Source of the DNA: JAKPQD01 sp029572965
GTDB taxonomy: Bacteria > Bacteroidota > Bacteroidia > Bacteroidales > DTGW01
Reading direction: 5' to 3'
DNA: 52,516 nt
Assembly (NCBI GenBank): GCA_035374585.1
Contig: DAOSPF010000017.1
Span: 1-52,516 of the forward strand
Shown here: one piece after another, positions 33,790 through 42,715 of the stretch
Layout of the letters: each line of letters opens with the position of its first letter
Numbering within the stretch: position 1 is the stretch's first letter
Notes under the pieces: model-generated
Told to the model about the DNA's origin: nothing
Seen by the model: the letters and a program-made list of their open reading frames with translations, nothing else
Database searches by the model: none
Translations under genes and position numbers: made by a program

Positions 33790-34191
33790 CTAATTATTTT
33801 GCAACCAATGCAAAGCCTCTTTAGTATCCAAAACTTTCTTTACAGGAATTTTTATATGATGTTCATCAAAATAGCCAACCAAAGCATCTACAGTTTGTGA
33901 TTGTTTGCGATTAGCAATAACAACGGCTACTTTTGAATTCACAAACTTTTCAGAATGAGTTTTGAATACATTGGCAAAAGCATCTACCTGCTTAGTTTCA
34001 AAAAGCCGTTTTCCTTTAGTTACATCGCAAATCCAATGATAACCCTCAACAGCTTGTTCTTTCTCAATCAATGCTTTGAATGTTTTATGGATATCATTGG
34101 TACAAATTTCGCCCCAAAACCGGATAAATACCATTTTTTTTTCTTCATCTATCTGATAATGAGATTTTTTTCTTTCAAATAATCCAAACAT
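33790..34191 (-). CDS. STAS/SpoIIAA-like protein
   Basis: A 133-residue soluble protein with alternating strand and helix pattern. ISYQID-like N-terminal strands, FIRFWGEICTNDIHKTF, a YHWICDVTKGK strand before a helix, and KVAVVIANRKQSQTVDALVGYF resemble the STAS_2/SpoIIAA-like family. I see no clear phosphorylatable Ser in the usual DxxS position. It is convergent with the STN gene, 14 bases apart. Function is unknown. Confidence 0.65.
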   Translation of the reverse strand: MFGLFERKKSHYQIDEEKKMVFIRFWGEICTNDIHKTFKALIEKEQAVEGYHWICDVTKGKRLFETKQVDAFANVFKTHSEKFVNSKVAVVIANRKQSQTVDALVGYFDEHHIKIPVKKVLDTKEALHWLQNN

Positions 34192-34478
34192 AGGTCAGGT
34201 CAAATAATTTTATCAAACATAAGCAAAAGTATGGTCTTTTAATCACAAAAATGAGCAACATCATCAAAATATTCAGGAAGAGTTTGGGTAAAAAGCCTAA
34301 AAAAGCTAACCGAAAAGGGCTGTAATTTTTGCAAACAAACACAAAGTGTTGCCAATCAATATTTTACTCAACTTATTTAAAATACAAGCTTATTAAGCAA
34401 GATATACAAAATAAACCGGGTCCCTGCAATGCGTGGTTTATTTAGAATGTTGTCCAAAAGCCCAATGACAACAAAAAA
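34192..34478. other. Intergenic region without recognised gene
   Basis: Upstream of the STAS-like gene. Minus-strand -7-like boxes occur at 34214-34221 and 34224-34231 but without well-spaced -33 TTG. Otherwise I see no gene or RNA. Confidence 0.4.
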
Positions 34479-34519
34479 AACAACCATTGCCCTGGCAAAA
34501 AACAAGGCCAATGGTTGTT
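34479..34519 (-). terminator. Terminator of the carboxylesterase gene
   Basis: CAACCATTG and CAATGGTTG, extended by internal GGCC-type pairing, with eight T on the minus-strand 3' side, 24 bases past the stop codon. Confidence 0.85.
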
Positions 34520-34542
34520 ATTATTTTGAAACTCCGAAAAGC

Positions 34543-36105
34543 TTATTCAAGAGGTTTGATGAATTGCATCAGCTCTCTGTCATGGTTGTTTACAATTTTA
34601 CATTCGTTATCAAAATACATGGTAGCTCCGTTTTGGGCAGTATAAGGTTCCCATTGTGGCAACATCCCTTCTACGTTAGGATTGGCTGTTTTTATAAAAT
34701 TTATCCACGCAGAACTCATTTTGTCAGCTAACTTATAGGCTTCAGGGGTAGTACTTGTCCAGTCAGTACGCATATCAACATTATTGAAGGCCAAAGGAAT
34801 ATCCAAACCATGAAACGCACCCTTTGAAGCGCTGTCAACGGGGCTCTTCCATGCCAGCAAATACATATACAATGGGGCACTTGTTTCTTTTGCCCTTGCA
34901 TCGGCTGTTCTAATAGTATAAGGCCTGAAAACTTTATCAATAGAGAGAAGGTCCTGAGGAGTATAATCGGGATATGCCTTTGCAAATAGCTTTATGTATT
35001 GTTCTGTTTTATTTCCATATTCTTTTGCCAGACGTTGTTTTGCCTGCTCCAGGGTTAATTTTTTGTCGGCATAAGCAGTTGGCATCAGTTCGTTAAAAGT
35101 AGAACCCATCATAAGGGGAATATCTTTTGAGAAATCTGCAAAACCAGGGCTGAAAGGTTGCTGAATTAAAACAACACCATCTGCAGAGGGTGCAAAACCA
35201 AACATTGTAGGCGACCCGGGTTTTCTCGGGCCGGCAATTTTTGCAATAGCATCATTCCCGGCTTTTACAAGAGCCAAATATGAGATAGTATCGAGCTTTT
35301 GCACATCTTCTTTTTTCAAGCCCAAATTTTCAAGTACTGCTAAACCCAAGCTTTGCGATTTTTCTTTATTCATTGTGTTGATAAGTGTTCCACTTTGAAT
35401 AATAGCCTTGTGAAACAAACCTTTTGCAGCCGGCATACACATGAGAGTGCCAACTTTTCCGCCTCCGCCTGATTCGCCAACAATGGTAACATCAGAAGGG
35501 TTGCCTCCAAAATTTTCAATGTTATTTTTAACCCATTGCAGGGCCTTTACAATGTCGAGCATACCAACGTTGGCTGATTGAGCATATTTTTCGCCACAAG
35601 CCGACAAATCCAGAAACCCAAGAATATTCAGCCGGTGATTAACCGATACTACAACAATGTCACCTTTTTTGGCTAAAGCCTGACCATAAGTCATCGGATC
35701 ATTACTGCTTCCCACATGAAAACCGCCGCCATGCAACCAAACCATTACCGGACGTTTTTTGCCGTCATTAATGCCTTGTGTCCATACATTGAGGTTAAAT
35801 AGTTTTTTTTCGTCCTGGGTAGAATCAGGAATCCAAGGCACAATTTGTTTGGCAACAAAGCCAAAATTTTTACATTCTAAAACATTGTCCCAGGCATCGG
35901 GGTCTTGTGGGGGCATAAACCTTTCGGCTTTGGCATAGGGTATGCCTTTAAAAGCATATACAGTGTCGCTATAACTCCCACGCACCTCACCAAAGGTGGT
36001 TTTAACAATGGGTTCGAGGGTGCTGCCGGCCTTTGTCTTGCAGCCTGAAATGCAACACACTCCTGCAACCATCAAGAAGAGCATAAAATTTTTAAAATGT
36101 CTCAT
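34543..36105 (-). CDS. Type-B carboxylesterase, lipoprotein
   Basis: A 520-residue alpha/beta hydrolase with a lipoprotein signal (lipobox ISGC, Cys22). Oxyanion-hole motif LHGGGFHVGS (125-134). Catalytic Ser212 lies in GESGGGG, where the family usually has GESAGG. Glu is in GSTFNELMP (about 341) and His in AFHGLDIPLAF (about 429). It cleaves ester bonds, possibly acyl groups of plant polysaccharides given the xylanase elsewhere in the window, but this is only suggestive. A perfect 11-base inverted repeat lies about 90 bases before the start. Confidence 0.92.
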   Translation of the reverse strand: MRHFKNFMLFLMVAGVCCISGCKTKAGSTLEPIVKTTFGEVRGSYSDTVYAFKGIPYAKAERFMPPQDPDAWDNVLECKNFGFVAKQIVPWIPDSTQDEKKLFNLNVWTQGINDGKKRPVMVWLHGGGFHVGSSNDPMTYGQALAKKGDIVVVSVNHRLNILGFLDLSACGEKYAQSANVGMLDIVKALQWVKNNIENFGGNPSDVTIVGESGGGGKVGTLMCMPAAKGLFHKAIIQSGTLINTMNKEKSQSLGLAVLENLGLKKEDVQKLDTISYLALVKAGNDAIAKIAGPRKPGSPTMFGFAPSADGVVLIQQPFSPGFADFSKDIPLMMGSTFNELMPTAYADKKLTLEQAKQRLAKEYGNKTEQYIKLFAKAYPDYTPQDLLSIDKVFRPYTIRTADARAKETSAPLYMYLLAWKSPVDSASKGAFHGLDIPLAFNNVDMRTDWTSTTPEAYKLADKMSSAWINFIKTANPNVEGMLPQWEPYTAQNGATMYFDNECKIVNNHDRELMQFIKPLE

Positions 36106-36196
36106 AGTATTGTTTGTTTATGTTGTGAATATGTAATAAATGTTAAAAATACATTTTATTTTCTTTGTCTTGAAAAAATAAAAAGATTTAAATCTA

Positions 36197-36228
36197 TTTT
36201 AACCCTATTGATGTAATTAGGGTTAAAA
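36197..36228. promoter_or_regulatory. Perfect inverted repeat TTTTAACCCTA-N10-TAGGGTTAAAA
   Basis: An 11-base perfect palindrome, 92 bases before the esterase ATG and 47 bases past the thiD stop. No T tract follows, so an operator is more likely than a terminator. Half-sites resemble those before fecR (31171-31185). Confidence 0.5.
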
Positions 36229-36274
36229 AGAATTGAATTTCAAAAAATTAACAACATTTCAAACAATTTCTAAA

Positions 36275-37039
36275 TCAGTTTGTTTCGTCCATGACTTGAG
36301 GGTTATGTAACTTGTCATAAAACCCAATGAGATATTTTGAAGATAATAAATATGAATCATACAGGGACTTGTTTTTACCAATATAACAAGCAAGGGCCGT
36401 TGAAAGAGTACAACCGGTACCATGACTGTACGAGAATTTTTTACGCTTTCTTTGAAAATGGTACACATCTGTTGGGGTAATCAACGCTTCTTTAAGCAAT
36501 TTATCGCTAAAATGTCCTCCCTTTAACAAAACAGAGGTATTCCATTCCTTACATTTTTCAATTGCTATTTCAATAGCTTCTTCAATTTTATTGATTTTTT
36601 GATTGGTAAGAATCTCAAATTCAAGTTTATTAGGAGTTATTAAATCGGTTAAAGGAAACAATGCTTGTTGTAAAACCTTCAATGACGATTTGTCTAAAAA
36701 TGGCACCCCTCCCGTAGAAAATAAAACTGGGTCGAGGATTACATGTTTTTGAGAAAATTGTTTTAAACAATCAACAATAGCCAATAAATTGTCGTGACTG
36801 CAAATAGCCCCAATTTTAACAGTTTTAACCGGAAATGAGAGAAAGCATTGCTCTATTTGAAATTTCAACAAGCTTGTTTGCACGGCCTCAACCTTAAAAA
36901 CTTTATTAAAGTTTTGCACGGTAATGCCGGTAATAGCCGAAAGTGGCCAATAACCCAAATTATAAGCTACTTTAATATCTTGTTGGATACCGGCACCACC
37001 GCTGTTGTCAGAGGCTGCAATAGTCAAAAAATAATCCAT
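36275..37039 (-). CDS. thiD: Hydroxymethylpyrimidine/phosphomethylpyrimidine kinase ThiD
   Basis: A 254-residue ribokinase-fold enzyme. ASDNSGGAGIQQDIK near the N terminus, HVILDPVLFSTGG in the middle and the anion-hole motif SHGTGCTLSTALACYI near the C terminus are typical. It phosphorylates HMP and HMP-phosphate to HMP-pyrophosphate. Last gene of the thiamine operon, directly following thiC without spacer. Confidence 0.96.
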   Translation of the reverse strand: MDYFLTIAASDNSGGAGIQQDIKVAYNLGYWPLSAITGITVQNFNKVFKVEAVQTSLLKFQIEQCFLSFPVKTVKIGAICSHDNLLAIVDCLKQFSQKHVILDPVLFSTGGVPFLDKSSLKVLQQALFPLTDLITPNKLEFEILTNQKINKIEEAIEIAIEKCKEWNTSVLLKGGHFSDKLLKEALITPTDVYHFQRKRKKFSYSHGTGCTLSTALACYIGKNKSLYDSYLLSSKYLIGFYDKLHNPQVMDETN

Positions 37040-38314
37040 CTATATATTTTTATCATTTTTAACGGCACACAAACTGCCACACATTGTACAGTAGTCTTCA
37101 TTACTGCTTTCCGATTCCAATTTTCGTTTTTGTGCCATTTCAGGATCAAGGGCATTGATAAATATAGTGTCCCAGTCTAACTCACGGCGAGCCTTTGAAA
37201 CAACATAATCACGTTGACGGCTGCCATAGATGTTTTTTACAATATCGGCGCTATGGGCTGCAATTTTGCCAGCCATAACACCTTCTTTTACATCGGATAT
37301 ATTGGGTAAGCACAAATGCTCGGCCGGGGTTACATAACACAAAAAATCGGCTCCATAAATAGCAGCAATAGTACCGCCAATGGCCCCTACTATATGGTCA
37401 TAACCCGGGGCCGAATCGGTTACCAATGGGCCCAAAACATAGAAGGGGGCATTGTGACAAAGTTTTTTCATCAGTCTCATATTTATTTCTATTTGATCTA
37501 AAGGCATGTGCCCCGGCCCTTCAACCATAACCTGCACTCCCATTTCTCGTGCACGGTCAACCAATTCGCCAAGAATTAATAATTCAGATATTTGTCCCCT
37601 GTCGGTAGCATCGGCTCCACAACCTGGCCGTAACCCATCTCCTAAACTGATGGTAACATCATATTTTTTGCATATTTCAAGTATCCTGTCGTATTGCTCA
37701 TAAAGAGGGTTTTCTTTCTTGTTATCCAATATCCATCGTTTCAACAAAGCCCCGCCACGGCTTACTATACCGCAAACCCGTTTGTCATTGTCTAAAAACG
37801 AAAGAGAATGCCTGGTAACCCCACAATGAAGTGTCATAAAATCAACGCCCATCTGGGCCTGAATTTCAATTTCATTAAACAAATCTTCGGGTTCAAGCTG
37901 TGCTATTCTTTTGCCTTCAGACAGTAAACGGGCTACTACTCCATAAACAGGTACAGTACCAACCATTACTGAAGATTCTGATATAATTTGTTGTAAGATT
38001 TTGTGAAGGTTGCCCCCTGTAGATAAATCCATGATAGCATCGGCGCCATACTTTATTGCAACCTTCATTTTTTCCATTTCTTCAGAAATATTGCAATGTT
38101 TTTCGGATGTACCAATATTTGCATTAATCTTTGTTGATAAACCTTTGCCAATACCTCGAACCGGGAACGTATGGTTTTTGTTTTTGGGAATTACTATCCG
38201 ACCAAAAGCTATTTCATCTCTTAACCAATTAACATCTACATTTTCTTTATTTGCCACTTCAAGCATTTCGGGGGTAATAATGCCTTCTTTTGCTTTTTGT
38301 ATTTGAGTACTCAT
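37040..38314 (-). CDS. thiC: Phosphomethylpyrimidine synthase ThiC (short form)
   Basis: A 424-residue radical-SAM enzyme making HMP-phosphate from aminoimidazole ribotide. Motifs: NANIGTS, GADAIMDLSTGG, MTLHCGV, EGPGHMPLDQIE, PLVTDSAPGYDHI and GADFLCYVTPAEHLCLP. The iron-sulfur motif at the C terminus is Cys409/Cys412/Cys416 (CTMCGSLC). Many aerobic bacteria have a form of over 600 residues with an N-terminal extension; this short form is the type I associate with anaerobes and archaea. Its start overlaps the thiE stop (ATGA). Confidence 0.97.
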   Translation of the reverse strand: MSTQIQKAKEGIITPEMLEVANKENVDVNWLRDEIAFGRIVIPKNKNHTFPVRGIGKGLSTKINANIGTSEKHCNISEEMEKMKVAIKYGADAIMDLSTGGNLHKILQQIISESSVMVGTVPVYGVVARLLSEGKRIAQLEPEDLFNEIEIQAQMGVDFMTLHCGVTRHSLSFLDNDKRVCGIVSRGGALLKRWILDNKKENPLYEQYDRILEICKKYDVTISLGDGLRPGCGADATDRGQISELLILGELVDRAREMGVQVMVEGPGHMPLDQIEINMRLMKKLCHNAPFYVLGPLVTDSAPGYDHIVGAIGGTIAAIYGADFLCYVTPAEHLCLPNISDVKEGVMAGKIAAHSADIVKNIYGSRQRDYVVSKARRELDWDTIFINALDPEMAQKRKLESESSNEDYCTMCGSLCAVKNDKNI

Positions 38315-38925
38315 CTTTTTCTTTTTAATAGATTGTTTAAATCTTGGATTCTTTTGTCAAATTCGTCGGTTTGCATAAAATGACGTACCATTGCAATGTT
38401 TTGTGCACCAGCATCAATTACCTGTTCAATGTTTTCGGGGAAAATACCTCCTATGGCAACTACTGGTACATGTGAAAAACCCAAAACCTGTTTCAATTGT
38501 TCTGTACCAACCGGTTTATCGGGTTTGGCTTTTGCATTAGTAGGATAAATTGGGCCAAAACCAATATAATCGGGTTTTTTCTTTAATGCTTCTTTTGCTT
38601 GTTCTATTGAATGGGTAGATAGACCTATTTTCATGTTGCCAACTATTTTTCGGGCATCTTCAACAGAAATATCGTCTTGTCCAAGGTGTAAATAATCTGC
38701 ATCGCAAATAGCTGCAATATCTGGCCGATCATTTACAACAAAATTAGTAGATGTACCTTTAGTTATACTGCGTATGTTTTTTGCTATTTTTATCAATTCT
38801 TTATCAGAAAGGTGTTTTTCGCGCAGTTGCAACATCTGTATGCCATGGGCCACACATTTTTCAGCAATTGCAGAATATGACAAGTATGGTTTTGTGATAA
38901 TTATATATATGCCAAAGTTCTCCAT
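38311..38925 (-). CDS. thiE: Thiamine phosphate synthase ThiE
   Basis: A 204-residue TIM barrel that couples HMP-pyrophosphate and thiazole phosphate. Motifs: MLQLREKHLSDKEL, FVVNDRPDIA, DYLHLGQDDIS, IGLSTHS, YIGFGPIYPTNAK and VAIGGIFPENI. It overlaps thiC by four bases and follows thi4 after one base, so the three are translationally coupled. Confidence 0.96.
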   Translation of the reverse strand: MENFGIYIIITKPYLSYSAIAEKCVAHGIQMLQLREKHLSDKELIKIAKNIRSITKGTSTNFVVNDRPDIAAICDADYLHLGQDDISVEDARKIVGNMKIGLSTHSIEQAKEALKKKPDYIGFGPIYPTNAKAKPDKPVGTEQLKQVLGFSHVPVVAIGGIFPENIEQVIDAGAQNIAMVRHFMQTDEFDKRIQDLNNLLKRKR

Positions 38926-38926
38926 A

Positions 38927-39694
38927 TTATTTTAATTTTTCAGCAATCAAATCGGCAACTTTTTTACCTGAAAGAAGCATCCCGCCAAAAATTGGGCCCA
39001 TCCTGAACCCTCCACTGACTCCGTTTGATGCCATACCAGACACATAAAGCCCCGGGAAAATTTCTTTTGTATTCTCAACAGTAGTACGCTCGGCTTCATC
39101 AACAGAAAGAGAACGTTCTCCCATTACTTTCCCAGTGGCGGTATTCAATTTTATGTTATTTTTACGTTCAAGGGTACGGGCAATGTCACAATCGTGGCCG
39201 GTTCCGTCTATTACCGCTTTTGCCATTATAAACAATGGGTCAACGTGCATGTGTTCTCGATGTACAGGCGACCAGTTTAAAACAATCCCGCAAACTTTAT
39301 TATCTTGAAATACAACATCTTCAATTGATGTACAATTGAAAATGGTTACTCCTGATTTGGTTGCATGATATATAAGGGCAGATGTAGCATGTACCGAATC
39401 TAACGTATAATAATCTTTTTCAAAGTGCTTATATGTAATATGAAATTCATCAAGAATAAATAAAGCTTCTTTTTGCACCACTATTTCATTGAACATCATA
39501 GCGCCGCCCCACATGCCCCCTCCCGGAGCAAGCTTTCGTTCATATAAAGCAACCTTTAAGCCTTTTTGTGCTAAATAATAAGATGCAACTAACCCGGATG
39601 GGCCTCCTCCAACAATAGCAACATCAACCGATAAATTTTCTTTGAGTTTTTCAAAATACGAATCAACAATTCCTTTTGATACAATTTGTTCCAT
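38927..39694 (-). CDS. thi4: Thi4-family thiazole synthase, His-type (sulfide-dependent)
   Basis: A 255-residue flavin/NAD-fold protein: GGGPSGLVASYYLA dinucleotide loop (29-42), ERKLAPGGGMWGGAMMFN, and C-terminal SGMASNGVSGGFRMGPIFGGMLLSG. It makes the thiazole of thiamine from NAD and glycine. Yeast Thi4 sacrifices a Cys as sulfur donor in a C-M-D-P context. Here the equivalent residue is His150 (HVDP), as in methanogen Thi4, which uses free sulfide catalytically. First gene behind the TPP riboswitch. This replaces the ThiG/ThiH/ThiS route common in Bacteroides. Confidence 0.93.
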   Translation of the reverse strand: MEQIVSKGIVDSYFEKLKENLSVDVAIVGGGPSGLVASYYLAQKGLKVALYERKLAPGGGMWGGAMMFNEIVVQKEALFILDEFHITYKHFEKDYYTLDSVHATSALIYHATKSGVTIFNCTSIEDVVFQDNKVCGIVLNWSPVHREHMHVDPLFIMAKAVIDGTGHDCDIARTLERKNNIKLNTATGKVMGERSLSVDEAERTTVENTKEIFPGLYVSGMASNGVSGGFRMGPIFGGMLLSGKKVADLIAEKLK

Positions 39695-39699
39695 TTTAC

Positions 39700-39732
39700 T
39701 GTTTATTTAAGTTAAAAAAAATTAAATAAACA
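39700..39732 (-). promoter_or_regulatory. Hairpin next to the thi4 start, candidate expression platform
   Basis: TGTTTATTTAA and TTAAATAAACA form a perfect 11-base stem with an 11-base loop, ending five bases before the thi4 start codon and downstream of the riboswitch. No T tract follows on the minus strand, so control of translation initiation is more likely than termination. Confidence 0.4.
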
Positions 39733-39767
39733 AGGAATAACCTTAATTAATGGTTGCTTCGTATATT

Positions 39768-39842
39768 TCACTTTCCTACGCAGGTATTATCCTGATCAGG
39801 TTAAAGGGTATAATCTCAGCCTTAATAAGGCACCCCTAGTTT
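39768..39842 (-). promoter_or_regulatory. TPP riboswitch (thi box)
   Basis: The minus strand reads CTAGGGGTGCC, GGCTGAGATTATACCC, AACCTGATCAGGATAATACC and TGCGTAGGAAAGTG, all conserved TPP aptamer blocks in order, including the CTGAGA pyrimidine pocket. It precedes thi4-thiE-thiC-thiD and should repress them when thiamine pyrophosphate is plentiful. Confidence 0.97.
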
Positions 39843-39959
39843 ATTTTGCACAAATGTATGACAATTTTTTTAATCTTCTTTATAAACAGGAGGGTTAACC
39901 CCAATTATTGAAATACCATTTTTAATGAAGACTTTTTGAGCCGTAAAATATCAAAGAGT

Positions 39960-40961
39960 TTATTTTTTATTTCTCCAAAACTGCACAAAGGCTTTTTGTT
40001 TCATAATGCCTACTGGCCCTTCGTAGATGCCTCCACCTCCGCCTGAGTCATAAACTCGTACAGCTAATGTATTTTCTTTATTAGGGATAAGTAAGCTACC
40101 ATCTATATAATATACTCTTAATTGGTTGTAACGTGTCCCGGCATCCATACTGATAAGGGTCTTTGGGGTGCCAATGTAGGTGCCGTTGAGGTACACCTCG
40201 TCCTGGTCATCTATTTTTCCAAGCACTATAACCACTCTGTCGTTGGCCAGACCTTCTGAGGCTACAAATGTTTTTCGGTACCAGGCAAAACCGTCATAGT
40301 CTTTGTATCCTTGCTCTTCCCAATATTTAGGGACGTATAACTTGTTCCAACGCGAATCGTCGAATGTTGGTTTTTTATAATCAGCTTTGTCCCCGACTTT
40401 AAATTGCCACATACCGCTAAGGTTAATTTCGAAAGGAGGTTTTTGTTCTCCTAAAAACAAAGCTATATCGCCATCAACAATACCTCCTTCGCGTTCGCCA
40501 TCATAAACTTTTACTACAATGGTATTATATCTTCCTATATTGACATACTCTGATGGAATTACATATTTGCGGTAAACATTATATGCAGTTGAAAAGTCCG
40601 GAGGAAAAGTACCCGAAAAGCCAACCAGCTTGCCGTTAAAATATACCTCGTCACAATCGTCTATTCGGCCCAAAGAAAGTATTAAGTCCCTGTCTTCGGG
40701 AAAATCTTTAATTACTACCTTTTTCCGATAGCAGGCATATCCGTCATATCCGTAAAACCCTTGGTCTTCCCAGTTTTTCGGGACAAACACTTCGTCCCAG
40801 TCGGCATCGTTGTACTCTGGTTTTATCCATTCGTTTTTGAAGCCAAGTGCAAACTTCCAACTCCCTCTCAGGCTGGCAATTCTTGTATCACCAGCTTTAG
40901 ATGTAAAGCTGAGGACAAGTAAGCAACCCAATATTAACCATCTTCTGCACATTGTCGGCAA
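39960..40961 (-). CDS. Secreted protein of two GH2-type beta-sandwich domains, paralogue 1
   Basis: A 333-residue protein with signal peptide (about 1-23). It consists of two copies (about 28-172 and 178-322) of a galactose-binding-like jelly roll as in the N-terminal domain of GH2 beta-galactosidases. Each has a G-x-W-x-F start, VPKxWExQGxxxYDGxAxYRK, an LGxIDDxDEVYxNG strand pair and VVKVYD or AVRVYD near the end. No GH2 catalytic barrel follows. It lies 11 bases after the stop of the paralogue gene and probably shares its transcript. It may bind a carbohydrate on the cell surface; this is inference. Confidence 0.85.
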   Translation of the reverse strand: MPTMCRRWLILGCLLVLSFTSKAGDTRIASLRGSWKFALGFKNEWIKPEYNDADWDEVFVPKNWEDQGFYGYDGYACYRKKVVIKDFPEDRDLILSLGRIDDCDEVYFNGKLVGFSGTFPPDFSTAYNVYRKYVIPSEYVNIGRYNTIVVKVYDGEREGGIVDGDIALFLGEQKPPFEINLSGMWQFKVGDKADYKKPTFDDSRWNKLYVPKYWEEQGYKDYDGFAWYRKTFVASEGLANDRVVIVLGKIDDQDEVYLNGTYIGTPKTLISMDAGTRYNQLRVYYIDGSLLIPNKENTLAVRVYDSGGGGGIYEGPVGIMKQKAFVQFWRNKK

Positions 40962-40972
40962 TTTTCAAAATA

Positions 40973-42040
40973 TCATTCAAAAAAATTTCCAAAATAAAAG
41001 TTTTCTACTCCTTTGATTTGGTTTTCGTTTTTTCGGCGCATATCTTCCCAGCTGTTTTTATTGGTAATACCTATTGGCCCTTCGTAAATACCGCCTACTC
41101 CGCCATGGTCAAAAACCCTGACTGCAATTACATTTATTCCGGGTTTCAAAAGGTTTTTAGGTATTTTATAACCTCGCAGAATCTTGTAAAGATCGTGATT
41201 ATGAAAGTAGGTATTGCCAAATAATGTCTTGCTCCAGTTTTGGCCAATGAGTTTCCCGTTGACGTAAACCTGGTCGTAGTCGTCAATTTTTCCAAGCACA
41301 AGATATTTGTTATCCAAATCCATGCCCGGGTCAATCTCAAATTTGTAACGGTACCAGGCATATCCGTAAAATCCCCAATAACCTTGCGACTGCCAGCTCT
41401 GTGGGACTTTAATAGTTTTCCAACTGCTATCGTCATAATTAATGTCGGCATATTCAGTTCTGTCTTTAATAGAAAACTTCCATTCGCCATCCAGCTTATA
41501 GTCGAGGTTTTCTTCATCTTCGTTATATACAAGTCTTACCGGGCCGCTTGTTATACCTCCATCGCGTTGATCATCATAAACTCTGACAGCAATAATGTTC
41601 TCGGAGTTATAATTGAGAATGTTAGCTGGTATTCGGTAAATTCGTTCGTTACCATAGCCTGAGGTATAATTGGGGGCAAATTTGCCCGTTTGCCCAATTA
41701 AATGGCCATTGATAAATATTTTGTCCACATCGTCAATGTTGCCAATTTGCAGGCAAATGTCATATTTTGAGGCTCCTTGTGGCAAGCTGAACGATTTTCG
41801 GTACCAGGCATAACCGTCATATTCAACGTAGCCTTGGTTTTCCCAGCTTGAGGGGACTTTAATCTGGTCCCATTTGCTATCGTCAAATTTTACTGCCGAC
41901 CAGTCTTTTTCGTCTCCAAGGCTAAACAGCCATGTACCAGACAAGTTGACCAATGTCCGCAGGTTTGACGAAGCAGGGATATTGGTAATGCTGCATCCTG
42001 TCAGCATTAGTAGAAATAATATTTTTACTATTGTTTTCAT
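40973..42040 (-). CDS. Lipoprotein of two GH2-type beta-sandwich domains, paralogue 2
   Basis: A 355-residue lipoprotein (lipobox LTGC, Cys16). Two jelly-roll copies (about 30-175 and 180-330) share the same motifs as the downstream paralogue: VPSSWENQGYVEYDGYAWYRK in shortened form WENQGY then YDGYAWYRK, IGNIDDVDKIFINGHLIG, and AVRVYDDQRDGG. All four modules across the two genes clearly descend from one domain, by two rounds of duplication. There is no catalytic domain. The C-terminal 25 residues are charged. Confidence 0.85.
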   Translation of the reverse strand: MKTIVKILFLLMLTGCSITNIPASSNLRTLVNLSGTWLFSLGDEKDWSAVKFDDSKWDQIKVPSSWENQGYVEYDGYAWYRKSFSLPQGASKYDICLQIGNIDDVDKIFINGHLIGQTGKFAPNYTSGYGNERIYRIPANILNYNSENIIAVRVYDDQRDGGITSGPVRLVYNEDEENLDYKLDGEWKFSIKDRTEYADINYDDSSWKTIKVPQSWQSQGYWGFYGYAWYRYKFEIDPGMDLDNKYLVLGKIDDYDQVYVNGKLIGQNWSKTLFGNTYFHNHDLYKILRGYKIPKNLLKPGINVIAVRVFDHGGVGGIYEGPIGITNKNSWEDMRRKNENQIKGVENFYFGNFFE

Positions 42041-42183
42041 TTCTTTTGTTTTTACATATCACTGGTGGTACAATGATAAAACTATTTTATATGTTATTTT
42101 TCTGTTAATTGTAAAAAGATGTAAAAGTTTAGTTTGTTGGTTGCCCTCCATTCATTGAGCGCGTTTGTAACATGTCCTATCAG

Positions 42184-42543
42184 TTACCTAACCTTAAACC
42201 AAACTTTTATGTAATATTTACCTTGTTTAAGGGTTGTTGGCTCAATATCCAGTCTATCTACCACCAATTCTAAACTTCTGGCCATATCTCTGTCTTCATA
42301 GTCCACATTGGTAAAAGAAATCTTGCCTTTTGTATCAACCTGGAAGTAAACCAACGCAAACGTATTATCCATTTCGCGGGTCATTTCCAATTTATCTTCA
42401 ATAAAGTTGCTCACTTTCCGGGTGATTTCGTTACTTATTGAATTCTCCACAGAATTGCTGGTTACAGCTTCAGTAGCTTTTACACTTACCCCTAATGTTA
42501 ATAAGAACATTACACTTACTAAAAAAATTTCTCTTGTTTTCAT
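42184..42543 (-). CDS. Small secreted protein of unknown function
   Basis: I start the gene at the ATG at 42543 (MKTREIFLVSVMFLL), because a signal peptide follows at once; the in-frame extension upstream is unlike a coding N terminus. The 119-residue product has cleavage around residue 23 and a mature domain with a FALVYFQVDTKGKISFTNV strand pair and KQGKYYIKVWFKVR at the C terminus, a pattern I associate with TonB C-terminal-like or similar small periplasmic domains. A -7-like TACTTTTG lies at 42590-42597 on the minus strand. Confidence 0.75.
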   Translation of the reverse strand: MKTREIFLVSVMFLLTLGVSVKATEAVTSNSVENSISNEITRKVSNFIEDKLEMTREMDNTFALVYFQVDTKGKISFTNVDYEDRDMARSLELVVDRLDIEPTTLKQGKYYIKVWFKVR

Positions 42544-42715
42544 TTTCTTAAAATTTATTGTTATTACATTTTGTCCATGAATCACGATACAAAAGTATGC
42601 CGGGATATGTAAGCCTTTAGTCATAAGGTGTAAAGCCATGCAACCAATTGTAAAAATTTGTAAAGAGTGAGTTGAATGGTGTTTTTTTCAGAAAGTATTG
42701 TGTAATTTCGTTTCC

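Noticed and set aside
39700..39732. Intrinsic terminator of the TPP riboswitch.
   Set aside because: The stem is A/T only and the T run is in the loop rather than after the stem on the minus strand.
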